Shown: positions 26,296-34,880, numbered from the stretch's first letter. The stretch is 64,000 bases of DNA from Clostridium_AD sp050717535 (GCF_050717535.1 NZ_JBOITM010000066.1:62001-126000); one strand, 5' to 3'. A program made the numbers and translations. The notes: generated by a model from the letters alone, not told the origin.

Positions 26296-27036
26296 TTAGG
26301 CTAAATTTAAGAACTGTTTTATTCTTGGATGTTTAGGACTTGTGAATAATAATTCTGGAGTAGAAGTCTCTAGTATTTCTCCATTTTCCATAAAAATAAT
26401 TCTATCTGAAATTTCCCTGGCAAATTGCATTTCATGAGTAACTACAATCAGTGTTATTTTTTCAAGGGCAAGATTTCTAATGACTTTTAGTACTTCACCT
26501 GTGAGTTTAGGGTCTAAAGCGGAAGTTGGTTCATCAAAGAGAATTAACTCCGGATTCATTGCTAGAGCCCTAGCAATAGCAATTCTCTGTTTTTGTCCAC
26601 CGGAAAGAGTACAAGGGTAAGAATCAATTTTATCTAATAATTCTACTTTTAGGAGTAGTTTTTTTGCTATATCTATGGCATCTTTTTTATTTATATTATT
26701 TACTATAATTGGAGCTTCAATAATATTCTCTAAAACTGTTTTATGAGGAAATAGATTGAAGTTTTGAAATACCATACCTATTTTTTTATGTGCATTAACA
26801 GCTTCAATATCAACAATTTTTTTTTTAGCTTCTGCAATAGTTATGTCATTAAATTCAATGAGGCCACTATCCATTTGCTCAAGTCCAGTTATGCACCTAA
26901 GAAGAGTGCTTTTGCCAGAGCCAGAAGGACCAATAATGGATATTACTTCACCCTTGTTCAAACTCATGGATACATCATTTAAAACTTGATTTTTATCAAA
27001 ACTTTTGCTTATTTTAGTTAGTTTAAGTAAATTCAT
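26296..27036 (-). CDS. Polar amino-acid ABC transporter, ATP-binding protein
   Basis: The 246-residue ATPase has Walker A GPSGSGKST, the Q-loop VFQNFNLFPH, the signature LSGGQKQR, Walker B LILFDEPTSALDP and the switch histidine in VVTHEM. The sequence is typical of the GlnQ/HisP/ArtP group, which energises uptake of polar amino acids. It is the last gene of a three-gene minus-strand operon (binding protein, permease, ATPase). Glutamine, arginine or cystine are all possible substrates; its neighbours do not settle it. Confidence 0.92.
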   Translation of the reverse strand: MNLLKLTKISKSFDKNQVLNDVSMSLNKGEVISIIGPSGSGKSTLLRCITGLEQMDSGLIEFNDITIAEAKKKIVDIEAVNAHKKIGMVFQNFNLFPHKTVLENIIEAPIIVNNINKKDAIDIAKKLLLKVELLDKIDSYPCTLSGGQKQRIAIARALAMNPELILFDEPTSALDPKLTGEVLKVIRNLALEKITLIVVTHEMQFAREISDRIIFMENGEILETSTPELLFTSPKHPRIKQFLNLA

Positions 27037-27087
27037 ACGAGCACCGTCCTTAATTTAGCAGGTTATTCTTATTTAGCGGGTGATTAT

Positions 27088-27738
27088 CTATTCGTAAACA
27101 GAATATTTTTTTTCTAACTTCCTAAAAGCCATGACAATAAGTGAAGTAAAGATTAAATATATTATTGCGGCGATAAAAAAAGGAATTATTGTAAAATCTC
27201 TGGTAACAATTTCTCTAGCAGCTCTTAGTAAATCTTGTAATCCGATGGCAGCCACTAGAGCTGTATCTTTTATTAGAGTAATTCCCTCGTTACAAGTAGG
27301 GGGAATTATTCGTTTAAAAGCCTGTGGTAGTATTATTTTTGACATAGTTTGTCTATAATTCATGCCTAAGACTTTGGCAGCTTCATATTGTCCTTTATCA
27401 ATAGATTGAATACCGGATCTAAATATTTCGGTAAAATAAGCTCCATAATTTAAAGAAAAGGTAAGTGCAGCTGCGGTAAAAGGAGAAAATTTAATTCCGA
27501 TAATAGGTAGTCCAAAATATGTGAAAAAAAGTTGAAGAAGTAGGGGTGTTCCTCTAAAAAACCAAGTATAGAGATCTACAATTTTACCCAGTATTTTTAA
27601 ATTTGAAACTTTAATTAGTGCTCCCAATATTCCAAGAGGTATGCAAAAGATTATTGTTGCAAAGTACAATTCAATTGTAAAGATACTCCCTTTTAAAATA
27701 TAAGCTGTAATATCCATAAAGTTTGCCAAATATAACAC
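27088..27738 (-). CDS. Polar amino-acid ABC transporter, permease
   Basis: The 216-residue protein has five hydrophobic segments. The N-terminal block YTWFFRGTPLLLQLFF and the cytoplasmic EAA loop EAAKVLGMNYRQTMSKIILPQAF, which docks on the ATPase, are characteristic of the HisM/GlnP family. It would work as a homodimer. It lies 51 bases before the ATPase gene and 25 bases after the binding-protein gene, all on the minus strand. Confidence 0.92.
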   Translation of the reverse strand: MLYLANFMDITAYILKGSIFTIELYFATIIFCIPLGILGALIKVSNLKILGKIVDLYTWFFRGTPLLLQLFFTYFGLPIIGIKFSPFTAAALTFSLNYGAYFTEIFRSGIQSIDKGQYEAAKVLGMNYRQTMSKIILPQAFKRIIPPTCNEGITLIKDTALVAAIGLQDLLRAAREIVTRDFTIIPFFIAAIIYLIFTSLIVMAFRKLEKKYSVYE

Positions 27739-27763
27739 TCCATTCTGAAAAAATTCATAATTA

Positions 27764-28564
27764 TTATTTGTTTATAATATCTTTACCAAACCATTTTTGG
27801 GATATAGCATCTGAAGTTCCATCACTTTTCATTTCTTCTAGAAATTTATCTATCTCTGCAGTAAGCTTTGCGTCAGTTTTTCTCATACCTATACCGTAAT
27901 CTTCTACACCTAAATTTTCATCAAGTACTTTATAATCACCTGGTTTTAAATTAGTGTAATATCTTCCAACTACTTCATCTACTATAACAGCATCAATACG
28001 ATCAGCATTTAAATCCAGTAGTGCTTCTGTATTATTTGAATATTTTTTTACTTCTTTTAATGAATCAGAAAGCGCTGAATCTGAACTTAGAGCACTTTCA
28101 CTACTACTTCCCATTTGAAGACCTACAGTTTTACCCTTTAAATCAATTTTACTAGAAATATTGGATTTGGTTTTTACTATGATTATTTGCTTGTTTTGAA
28201 GGTATGCACTAGAAAAAGCGATTTGTTCTTTCCTTTTATCTGTTATGGTTAATCCATTCCATATAGCATCAATGTCTTTATTATTTAGACTTAATATTAC
28301 TCCATCCCATTCTACAGGTTTAAATGTTATTTTTATGCCCATTCGTTTTCCTACTTCTTTTGCCATATCAATGTCGAAACCTACGATTTCACCAGCTTTA
28401 TCTCTAAAACCCATTGGTGGAAAATTATCATCAAGACCAATTACAAGTTCTTTTTTTTCTTGTATATCTTTTAATGAATTATCTGATTTGGATGTGCTAC
28501 CACAGGCAGTTAAAATAACACCTGCAATCATTGTTACTATTAATAATTTAAACTTATTTTTCAT
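27764..28564 (-). CDS. Polar amino-acid ABC transporter, substrate-binding lipoprotein
   Basis: The ~266-residue protein starts with a lipoprotein signal (MKNKFKLLIVTMIAGVILTAC, lipidated C21). A family 3 solute-binding fold follows: LVIGLDDNFPPMGFRDKAGEIVGFDIDMAKEVGKRM is the standard N-terminal block, and AISQKWFGKDI is the usual tail. The start at 28564 is taken because GGAGTG precedes it and because it gives a normal signal peptide; an ATG 11 codons earlier is in frame but does not. Acidic and arginine ligands for an amino acid are expected, but the substrate is not decided by sequence alone. Confidence 0.92.
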   Translation of the reverse strand: MKNKFKLLIVTMIAGVILTACGSTSKSDNSLKDIQEKKELVIGLDDNFPPMGFRDKAGEIVGFDIDMAKEVGKRMGIKITFKPVEWDGVILSLNNKDIDAIWNGLTITDKRKEQIAFSSAYLQNKQIIIVKTKSNISSKIDLKGKTVGLQMGSSSESALSSDSALSDSLKEVKKYSNNTEALLDLNADRIDAVIVDEVVGRYYTNLKPGDYKVLDENLGVEDYGIGMRKTDAKLTAEIDKFLEEMKSDGTSDAISQKWFGKDIINK

Positions 28565-28666
28565 ACTAAACACTCCTTCATTTATAAATTTAAGCATAAA
28601 ACCACTATCCCTTTAGGGTAGCTGGCAGTTGATATTGTGTACAAGTTATAAATCTTATAATAATCA

Positions 28667-28700
28667 TTTTACTTTAACACGTTAACTTTGTAAAGTAAAA
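28667..28700 (-). promoter_or_regulatory. Promoter and overlapping inverted repeat for the amino-acid ABC operon
   Basis: Read on the minus strand, TTTACA and TAAAAT are 17 bases apart within this stretch. It is also an inverted repeat with 10-bp arms TTTTACTTTA and TAAAGTAAAA. An operator lying across the promoter implies repression by a dimeric regulator, not identified here. Confidence 0.55.
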
Positions 28701-28794
28701 AAAATAAAAATAATTTTATATTTTTTCTTTATTGAAAAATATTAGTAGTACAAATCTCTTTTCTAGTGGAAATACAAGTAAATATAAATTTGTA

Positions 28795-28831
28795 AAGAGC
28801 CATTATTTAAAGGGCTAAATAATGGTTCTTC
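28795..28831. terminator. Orphan hairpin upstream of the FMN riboswitch
   Basis: A 13-15-bp stem (GAGCCATTATTTA with TAAATAATGGTTC) has a 5-base loop. No gene ends here on either strand. It may insulate the rib promoter at 28854 or end a small RNA. The T tracts are weak. Confidence 0.4.
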
Positions 28832-28853
28832 ATTGTATTTTATAGTTCTTCAC

Positions 28854-28882
28854 TTGACAGTAAAATAACAAAGTGCTATTCT
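28854..28882 (+). promoter_or_regulatory. Sigma-A promoter of the riboflavin operon
   Basis: TTGACA (28854-28859) and TATTCT (28877-28882) are 17 bases apart. The start site would be near 28889, 13 bases before the riboswitch. Confidence 0.82.
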
Positions 28883-28901
28883 TAGGTTGAAAATTAAATA
28901 G

Positions 28902-29008
28902 ATCCTTCAGGGTAGGTGAGATTCCTAACCGGCGGTATAGCCCGCGAGCCGAAAGGTAGATCTGGTCAGATTCCAGAGCCGACAGTAAAGTCTGGATGAG
29001 AGAAGGAG
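28902..29008 (+). ncRNA. FMN riboswitch (RFN element)
   Basis: The conserved RFN core is present: CAGGGTAGGTGAGATTC, AACCGGCGGTA, AGCCCGCGAGCC, GATCTGGTCAGATTCC, GAGCCGACAGT and GGATGAGAGAAGGA. The closing helix P1 pairs TCCTTC (28903-28908) with GAAGGA (29002-29007). FMN binding stabilises P1 and favours the terminator at 29122-29152, shutting off ribDEBAH. Confidence is high because the core motifs are nearly invariant in this class. Confidence 0.97.
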
Positions 29009-29121
29009 AATAATGATAGATATAAAAGGTTTTTATTTGTAAACTATAAAGATAGTTGAAAAATATTTTTATGTTTTGATTTGAAAGTATCTAGCAAATC
29101 TAGATATATAATTAGCTTATT

Positions 29122-29152
29122 AAGCCCTGAAAACATTGTTTTCAGGGCTTTT
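29122..29152 (+). terminator. Riboswitch-controlled terminator of the rib operon
   Basis: A 12-bp stem (AGCCCTGAAAAC with GTTTTCAGGGCT), three-base loop and TTTT tail lie 114 bases after the aptamer and before ribD. This position suits transcription attenuation by FMN. The competing antiterminator was not identified with confidence. Confidence 0.85.
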
Positions 29153-29250
29153 ATTAATTTATATAGTTTTATTTCTTTAAAGACATGGATACTAAGAAGT
29201 GAAATATTCATTAAGATTAACATTATAATTATATAATTAGGGGTGGTATA

Positions 29251-30348
29251 TTGGACAATTATTATATGAAAAGAGCACTTGAATTATCTAAAAAAGCAGC
29301 TGGATTTGTAAATCCCAACCCACTAGTGGGCGCTATTATTGTAAAAGACAATAGAATAATCGGTGAAGGATATCATGAATATTTCGGCGGACCACATGCA
29401 GAAGTCAATGCTTTTGCAAATGCCATTGAAGAAGTAGAAGGTGCAACTATGTACGTAACACTGGAGCCCTGCTCTCACTTTGGTAAAACACCACCTTGTG
29501 CGGATGCAATAGTGAAAAATAAAATATCTAAAGTAGTAATTGGAATGATAGATCCAAACCCACTGGTGGCAGGTAGTGGCATGGAAATTCTTAGAAAAAA
29601 TGGTATAGAAGTGGTTACAGGCATAATGAACAAAGAAATAATGAAAACAAATGAAATATTTATAAAATACATAACTGAGAAAAAACCATTTTGTATAATG
29701 AAAACTGCTATGACTTTAGACGGAAAAATAGCAACCTTTACTGGGGATTCAAAGTGGATAAGTAATGAAAAATCTAGAGCCTATGTGCATGAATTAAGGC
29801 AAATGGTATCTGGAATTATGGTGGGGATTGGAACTGTTTTAAAGGATGATCCCGAACTTACAACAAGAAGAGAAGGAGCACTTAGCTTAAATCCAACAAG
29901 GATAATTATAGATAGTAAGGCGAGAATACCAATAGATGCAAAGATATTAAAATGTGATGAGAGTACAAAAACTATTATAGTTACAACCGAATTTGCCCAA
30001 AAGAGTAAAATTGAAGCTATAAAAGAAAAAGGTGCAAAAGTAATTGTAACTAGGAGTAAAAATAATTGGGTGGATTTGAAGTATTTAATGACAGTACTAG
30101 GTGAAATGGGAATAGATAGTATTCTTTTAGAAGGCGGAAGTACACTAAATTATTCTGCTATAAACGAAGGTATTGTGGATAAAGTGATCACTTTTATTTC
30201 ACCAAAAATATTTGGAGGTGCTTCTGGCAAAACTCCTGTAGGAGGAAGTGGAATAGAACATGTAAAAGATTCTATTAAACTTCGGGATGTTGAAGTAAGC
30301 AAATTTGATGAAGATATTATGATTGAGGGTTATGTAGAGAAAATTTAA
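29251..30348 (+). CDS. ribD: Bifunctional diaminohydroxyphosphoribosylaminopyrimidine deaminase / reductase
   Basis: The N-terminal ~145 residues are a zinc cytidine-deaminase fold with HAEVNAF and PCSHFGKTPPCADAI. The remainder is the NADPH reductase domain (KTAMTLDGKIAT, GIMVGIGTVLKDDPELTTR, LEGGSTLNYSAI). The two activities catalyse the second and third steps of riboflavin synthesis from GTP. The 365-residue length is normal. The start is TTG at 29251 with AGGGGTGG seven bases before it. It is the first gene of the rib operon, behind the FMN riboswitch. Confidence 0.96.
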   Translation: MDNYYMKRALELSKKAAGFVNPNPLVGAIIVKDNRIIGEGYHEYFGGPHAEVNAFANAIEEVEGATMYVTLEPCSHFGKTPPCADAIVKNKISKVVIGMIDPNPLVAGSGMEILRKNGIEVVTGIMNKEIMKTNEIFIKYITEKKPFCIMKTAMTLDGKIATFTGDSKWISNEKSRAYVHELRQMVSGIMVGIGTVLKDDPELTTRREGALSLNPTRIIIDSKARIPIDAKILKCDESTKTIIVTTEFAQKSKIEAIKEKGAKVIVTRSKNNWVDLKYLMTVLGEMGIDSILLEGGSTLNYSAINEGIVDKVITFISPKIFGGASGKTPVGGSGIEHVKDSIKLRDVEVSKFDEDIMIEGYVEKI

Positions 30349-30372
30349 AGTTCTTATAAAGGATGTGAATAG

Positions 30373-31023
30373 ATGTTTACAGGCTTAATTGAGGAAATTG
30401 GGGAGATATTGTCCATAAAAAAAGGTGCTAAGTCTGCGAGAATTATTATAAAAGCTATAAAAATTCTTGAGGATACCAAAATTGGTGATAGCATAAATAC
30501 CAATGGAGTGTGCCTTACAGTAACAGAGGTTAATAAAAACAGTTTTACTGTAGATGTAATGGCGGAGACTATAAGGCGCAGCAATTTAGGAGAATTAAAA
30601 CCTGGGTTCATGGTAAATTTAGAAAGAGCGCTTAGGGTTTGTGACAGACTAGGGGGTCATATAGTTAGTGGACATATTGATGGAATAGGAACCATTGTAG
30701 ATCTTTATAAAGAAGACAATGCCACATGGGTATCTGTAGAAACCGAAGTGGACGTATTAAAGTATATTGTACATAAAGGTTCCATAACCATTGATGGAAT
30801 TAGTTTAACGGTGGCTTATGTTGATGAAAATGTTTTTAAAGTATCAATTATACCTCATACAGTGGAAGAAACTACTTTATTACGTAAGACCATAGGTGAT
30901 GAGGTTAACCTAGAGTGTGACATGCTTTCAAAGTATGTTGAAAAATTATTAAAATATGATGAAACTCCAAAAGAAAAGAAAACTGTTAGTATGGATTTTC
31001 TTCTGGAAAATGGATTTGTATAA
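30373..31023 (+). CDS. ribE: Riboflavin synthase, alpha subunit
   Basis: The 216-residue protein has two similar lumazine-binding barrels. Repeat one opens MFTGLIEEIGEILSI and has NGVCLTVTEV; repeat two has GHIVSGHIDGIG and IDGISLTVAYV. It dismutates two molecules of 6,7-dimethyl-8-ribityllumazine to riboflavin and the pyrimidine precursor. It lies 24 bases after ribD. The gene is called ribE in Bacillus nomenclature and ribC or ribE elsewhere. Confidence 0.96.
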   Translation: MFTGLIEEIGEILSIKKGAKSARIIIKAIKILEDTKIGDSINTNGVCLTVTEVNKNSFTVDVMAETIRRSNLGELKPGFMVNLERALRVCDRLGGHIVSGHIDGIGTIVDLYKEDNATWVSVETEVDVLKYIVHKGSITIDGISLTVAYVDENVFKVSIIPHTVEETTLLRKTIGDEVNLECDMLSKYVEKLLKYDETPKEKKTVSMDFLLENGFV

Positions 31024-31104
31024 ATATTCTTCATAATGAAGCAATAATACATCACCAAAAGTGATGACTACATCACCAGGGAGCGATGATTAAGGGGTGC
31101 AAAA

Positions 31105-32307
31105 ATGTATAAATTTAATACTATTGAGGAAGCACTAGAAGATATTAAAAATGGAAAAATGGTTGTAGTGGTAGACGATGAGGATAGAGAAAATGAAGGA
31201 GATTTAATAATAGCTGCCGAAAAAGCTACTCAGGAAAATATAAATTTTATGGCAATGCATGCTCGTGGACTTATCTGCATGCCTACAATTAAAGAAAGAT
31301 TAGATAAATTAAATATAAAACCGATGGTGACAAATAATACAGATGCAAATGAAACAGCCTTTACTGTATCTATTGATACTATAAATACCACTACAGGAAT
31401 ATCAGCTGCAGACAGAGCAACTACTATATTAAAGGTAATAGATCCATTGGCTACTGCTAAAGATTTTAATAGACCAGGTCATGTATTTCCTCTTGCAGCA
31501 ATAGAGGGCGGAGTATTAAAAAGGGCTGGTCATACTGAAGCTGCAGTGGATTTAGCAAGGCTTGCTGGATTATACCCTGCAGGTGTAATTTGTGAAATTA
31601 TGAATGAAGATGGATCCATGGCTAGAGTACCAGATCTTATGGAGTATGTGGAAAAACATGATTTGAAAATAGTTACTATAGCAGATTTAATTTCTTATAG
31701 AAGACAAACTGAATGTCTCGTAGAAATGGTTACAGAGGCTAAAATGCCAACTAGATATGGTGAATTTACAATCTATAGTTTTGTGGATAAGGTAAACGGA
31801 GAGCACCATGTAGCGTTAGTTAAAGGCGAAGTAAATAGCAATGAGCCTGTACTTGTTAGGGTACACTCAGAATGTCTTACTGGAGATGCATTGGGGTCTA
31901 TAAGATGTGATTGTGGGCAGCAATATGATGCAGCTATGAGTGCAATAGCAAAAGAAAAATGTGGAATTTTAGTATACATGAGGCAGGAGGGAAGAGGAAT
32001 AGGCTTAATAAATAAGTTAAAGGCATATGCTCTTCAAGATAAGGGAATGGATACCGTAGAAGCAAATATAGCTTTAGGGTTTCCAGCTGATATGAGAGAT
32101 TATGGTATAGGAGCGCAGATATTAGAGATTTTAGGTGCTAAAAAGATAAAATTAATGACTAACAATCCTAAAAAGATATCAGGAATTTCAGGTTACGGAA
32201 TTGAAATTGTTGAAAGAGTTCAAATAGAGATGAATCATAATGAAAGAGATAGGTTTTATTTGGAAACTAAAAGAGTGAAGATGGGTCATTTACTTAAGAT
32301 GAAATAG
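31105..32307 (+). CDS. ribBA: Bifunctional 3,4-DHBP synthase / GTP cyclohydrolase II
   Basis: Residues 1-~205 are the dihydroxybutanone-phosphate synthase domain, with DDEDRENEGDLI, the acidic metal and catalytic site, and GHVFPLAA later. Residues ~206-400 are GTP cyclohydrolase II, with the zinc motif C-LTGDALGSIRCDCGQQ and YMRQEGRGIGL. Together they supply both precursors of the pathway. The 400-residue fusion is the usual Firmicute form. The gap after ribE (81 bases) contains short ATCACCA-type direct repeats of no clear role. AAGGGGTG precedes the ATG. Confidence 0.97.
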   Translation: MYKFNTIEEALEDIKNGKMVVVVDDEDRENEGDLIIAAEKATQENINFMAMHARGLICMPTIKERLDKLNIKPMVTNNTDANETAFTVSIDTINTTTGISAADRATTILKVIDPLATAKDFNRPGHVFPLAAIEGGVLKRAGHTEAAVDLARLAGLYPAGVICEIMNEDGSMARVPDLMEYVEKHDLKIVTIADLISYRRQTECLVEMVTEAKMPTRYGEFTIYSFVDKVNGEHHVALVKGEVNSNEPVLVRVHSECLTGDALGSIRCDCGQQYDAAMSAIAKEKCGILVYMRQEGRGIGLINKLKAYALQDKGMDTVEANIALGFPADMRDYGIGAQILEILGAKKIKLMTNNPKKISGISGYGIEIVERVQIEMNHNERDRFYLETKRVKMGHLLKMK

Positions 32308-32362
32308 ATTTTACTTATTTTTAAGTGACACAATTAATAATAAAATTATAGGAGGAAAACAC

Positions 32363-32824
32363 ATGAAAACATATGAAGGTAAATTAGTAGCAGAAGGTTT
32401 AAAATTTGGAATTATAGTAGCTAGATTTAATGAATTTATAGGCGGCAAATTATTATCAGGAGCATTAGATGGTCTAAAACGTCACGGGGTGGAAGAAGAA
32501 AACGTTGAAATTGCATGGGTGCCTGGAGCATTTGAGATACCACTCGTTGCAAAAAAAATGGCTAAGTCAGGTAAGTATGATGGTGTTATATGTCTAGGAG
32601 CAGTTATAAGGGGTGCTACATCTCATTATGAATATGTATCTGGTGAGGTTACTAAAGGAATTGCATCTGTATCACTAGAAACAGGAGTTCCAGTTATTTT
32701 TGGAGTGCTTACTACTGAAAATATTGAGCAAGCAATTGAAAGAGCGGGAACTAAAGCCGGTAATAAGGGTTATGATGCTGCAGTATCTGCAATAGAAATG
32801 GCGAACTTGTTAAAAGAGATATAG
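32363..32824 (+). CDS. ribH: 6,7-dimethyl-8-ribityllumazine synthase
   Basis: The 153-residue protein has the lumazine synthase motifs ARFNEFIGGKLLSGA, VPGAFEIPLVAKKMA, CLGAVIRGATSHYEYV, and FGVLTTENIEQAIERAGTKAGNKG, which includes the phosphate site. It condenses the products of RibD and RibB; sixty copies usually form an icosahedral shell around riboflavin synthase. AGGAGG precedes the ATG. It is the last rib gene. The long hairpin element at 32831 begins seven bases after its stop codon. Confidence 0.97.
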   Translation: MKTYEGKLVAEGLKFGIIVARFNEFIGGKLLSGALDGLKRHGVEEENVEIAWVPGAFEIPLVAKKMAKSGKYDGVICLGAVIRGATSHYEYVSGEVTKGIASVSLETGVPVIFGVLTTENIEQAIERAGTKAGNKGYDAAVSAIEMANLLKEI

Positions 32825-32830
32825 TATACT

Positions 32831-33022
32831 AAAGGATTCATGTAATGCTCTGAATGCATTCGCTGCGTCAAGTAATTCTAAAATTTATTTTATTTAGAGC
32901 TGCTAAAACACACAAACTCGCTACGCTCAAACATGTGTGTTTCTTCACGCAGCTCCAAATAAAATAAATTAGAATTACTAAGACTTGCTCAAATTCATTC
33001 TGCCGCATTACATGAATCCTTC
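32831..33022 (-). repeat. Long hairpin element, family 1, copy A (after ribH)
   Basis: This 192-base stretch folds back on itself. The outer stem is GGATTCATGTAATGC with GCATTACATGAATCC (32834-32848 with 33005-33019). The middle stem includes AGTAATTCTAA and TTTATTTTATTT with their complements. The apical stem is AAACACACA with TGTGTGTTT. The apical loop, read on the minus strand, is TGTTTGAGCGTAGCGAGTT. Copies B (57894) and C (61805) share the apical loop and the unpaired internal segments, but their stems have different sequences. Copy A is in the opposite orientation to B and C. It may also act as the ribH terminator region. Confidence 0.85.
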
Positions 33023-33050
33023 AATATTTACTTATTCACCTTTATTAGAG

Positions 33051-33180
33051 TGTAGAGTGTAAGGATACTGCCGTCCTGGCAGGCTTACGAGAATTTTATA
33101 ATCGCAAAAGAAGAATTTCTAAATGAAATTTCAATAGTTTTATCGTTTCTTATTGCAAGTCCTTCAGAGAAATTCCATAC
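33051..33180. repeat. Half copy of long inverted repeat family 2
   Basis: The stretch contains CTGCCGTCCTGGCAG, ACGAGAATTTTATA, TCGCAAA, AATTTCAATAGTTT and TATTGCAAGTC in the same order and spacing as the right arm of the long inverted repeat at 47824-48125. The matching left arm is missing here. A related 37-base hairpin follows at 33225. Confidence 0.75.
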
Positions 33181-33224
33181 TTAATATTTACCTGCTATTT
33201 TATGTAACTAGCTGGATGTTCTAT

Positions 33225-33261
33225 AGGGGCACATAACAATTATTAATTGTTATGTGCCCCT
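33225..33261. terminator. Strong 18-bp hairpin before the small membrane protein gene
   Basis: AGGGGCACATAACAATTA and its exact complement enclose a single base. The core ACAATTATTAATTGT is also the apex of the long inverted repeat at 47824-48125. It can end rib transcripts, although no long T tract follows. In the ~510-base gap 32825-33335, this hairpin, copy A and the half copy account for almost everything. Confidence 0.6.
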
Positions 33262-33335
33262 AGTCTGATTACGTATACATATATATGATATAATAATATT
33301 AGTACTAAAAGATAAGTAGAGTGGGGGGATTTGAA

Positions 33336-33641
33336 ATGGGACTTGGCGATAGTGTTTTTACTATTATATTTATTATGATGGGGGCAGCTGCTGTTGTTTC
33401 TGGCTTGAATTTTGAGAAAAAACAGGGCAGTAAATTTAAAGGAGAAAATAAGAGTGAGTATATAAAACTAAACAAGATTATTTTAATTTCAATGGGTGGA
33501 ATAATTTTATTTGGAACTTTCCTTGGACAAGGAATACCAGCATTTAGAGATATAATAACAAATATAACAATGGTAAGTTTATTAATAATATGGATTAGTT
33601 ATTCGGTAATATCTAAAAAGAAATTTTCAAAGAAAAATTAA
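33336..33641 (+). CDS. Small membrane protein, function unknown
   Basis: The ~101-residue protein has an N-terminal hydrophobic segment (residues ~5-24), a charged middle (KKQGSKFKGENKSEYIKLNK) and a second and third segment (residues ~47-65 and 73-92). It ends in a basic tail. The ATG at 33336 is preferred because GGGGGG precedes it by seven bases; the upstream GTG lies within that site. I do not recognise a family. A good terminator follows, so it is a single-gene unit. Confidence 0.7.
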   Translation: MGLGDSVFTIIFIMMGAAAVVSGLNFEKKQGSKFKGENKSEYIKLNKIILISMGGIILFGTFLGQGIPAFRDIITNITMVSLLIIWISYSVISKKKFSKKN

Positions 33642-33678
33642 TTTGTATTAAATGATATGTCATTAAGATTAAATATTA

Positions 33679-33725
33679 GCACCTTACTTTCGAATAATTT
33701 TAATATTCGAAAGTAAGGTGCTTTC
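33679..33725. terminator. Bidirectional terminator between the small membrane protein and GGDEF genes
   Basis: A 19-bp perfect stem (AGCACCTTACTTTCGAATA and its complement) has a 7-base loop and TTTCT on the plus strand. It separates two convergent genes. Confidence 0.85.
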
Positions 33726-33764
33726 TATAGCTTAATATTTACATTTCTTTATAAAGTATAAATA

Positions 33765-34841
33765 TTAGGGCTGGCATACTTTGTTTCTTCCAGAACGTTT
33801 AGCAGAATATAGTGCATTATCCCCTTCATTTATAAGATTGTCTAAATCGGATACATTGTCAGGGTAAGTAGCAGCCCCTATAGAAATAGTAATATTAATT
33901 TTATTTTCATCTGGTAGGATAAATTTATAGGATTCTACAGCTACTCTTAAGCGCTGTGCAACTTCCATTGCCTGGTGGCTTGGACAATCAGGTAAAATGA
34001 CAGAAAATTCTTCCCCACCAATTCTAGATACAATGTCAAAACTTCTGGAAGAGGTAGATAATATGGTTCCCAATTGCTGTAACACGCAATCGCCTGCTAA
34101 ATGGCCATAAGTGTCGTTTACTTTTTTAAAAAAATCAATATCTATAATTAAAATAGATAAACGTTCATCTTTATTTTTAACATTTATAAGTGATTCGTTT
34201 AGTGCATTATCGAATTGTCTAACATTATTTAAACCAGTAAGAAAATCTATTGTTGACTCTTGTTCCAACCTATTAAGCAGTACAATTGAAGTACTCATAT
34301 AATTTGCAATATAATAGGCCAAACTTCCAATAATAAATGAACCAAGCCAAAAATATATGAGAGAATTACGAAGTGCTATTGTATCTTTAATGTTTAATAA
34401 AAATGTACTAGTAACAATTAATAAGCTTACAAAGTTCATATAATTCCATTTTTTAAACCTATTTACTTTTAGTTTTGATAGCAGAGCACAAGCAATAGCA
34501 ATATTAATCATATTGATAGATGCTATCATAGCAGGGGTACTTGTACCAAAGTAGCTTATTCTAAATATTGCAATAGTGATGCCTGTAATAATTGTAGCGA
34601 ATCCACCACCATAAAGAGAGGCTATTAAAATTGGAATATGGCGAAAATCCATAATTACTTTAGGGGTAATGCGGATAGTAAATAACATTAAGATAATACC
34701 TAATATTCCCTGTGTAAGTCCAAAGAAAAACTTATTTTTATATGAAAGTGATAAGTTTAGAAAAGTCTTTTTAAATATCTGACTACTTATAAAAATAAAT
34801 GAAATTAGTATTGTGCCGTTAATAAATATATCTCTTAACAT
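33765..34841 (-). CDS. Membrane-bound diguanylate cyclase (5TM-LYT + GGDEF)
   Basis: The first ~190 residues hold about six hydrophobic segments matching the 5TMR-LYT sensor domain of LytS-like proteins (RITPKVIMDFRHIPILIASLYGGG, then IAIFRISYFG). The C-terminal ~165 residues are a GGDEF domain with DFLTGLNNVRQFD, IDIDFFKKVNDTYGH and an intact active site GGEEF (275-279), so it should make c-di-GMP from GTP. I see no RxxD inhibitory site directly before the active site, where the sequence is RSFDIVSRIGG. Its likely antagonist in this window is the HD-GYP protein at 15468-16550. Confidence 0.9.
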   Translation of the reverse strand: MLRDIFINGTILISFIFISSQIFKKTFLNLSLSYKNKFFFGLTQGILGIILMLFTIRITPKVIMDFRHIPILIASLYGGGFATIITGITIAIFRISYFGTSTPAMIASINMINIAIACALLSKLKVNRFKKWNYMNFVSLLIVTSTFLLNIKDTIALRNSLIYFWLGSFIIGSLAYYIANYMSTSIVLLNRLEQESTIDFLTGLNNVRQFDNALNESLINVKNKDERLSILIIDIDFFKKVNDTYGHLAGDCVLQQLGTILSTSSRSFDIVSRIGGEEFSVILPDCPSHQAMEVAQRLRVAVESYKFILPDENKINITISIGAATYPDNVSDLDNLINEGDNALYSAKRSGRNKVCQP

Positions 34842-34880
34842 AATATAACTCCCTTCAAAATAAAATATCCATTTATAGGA

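Noticed and set aside
28565..28666. Leader of the amino-acid ABC operon, checked for an S-box, T-box or lysine riboswitch
   Set aside because: No conserved core of these classes was found (no AGGGTGGNACCGCG, no S-box GATGAG core, no terminator hairpin before the gene).
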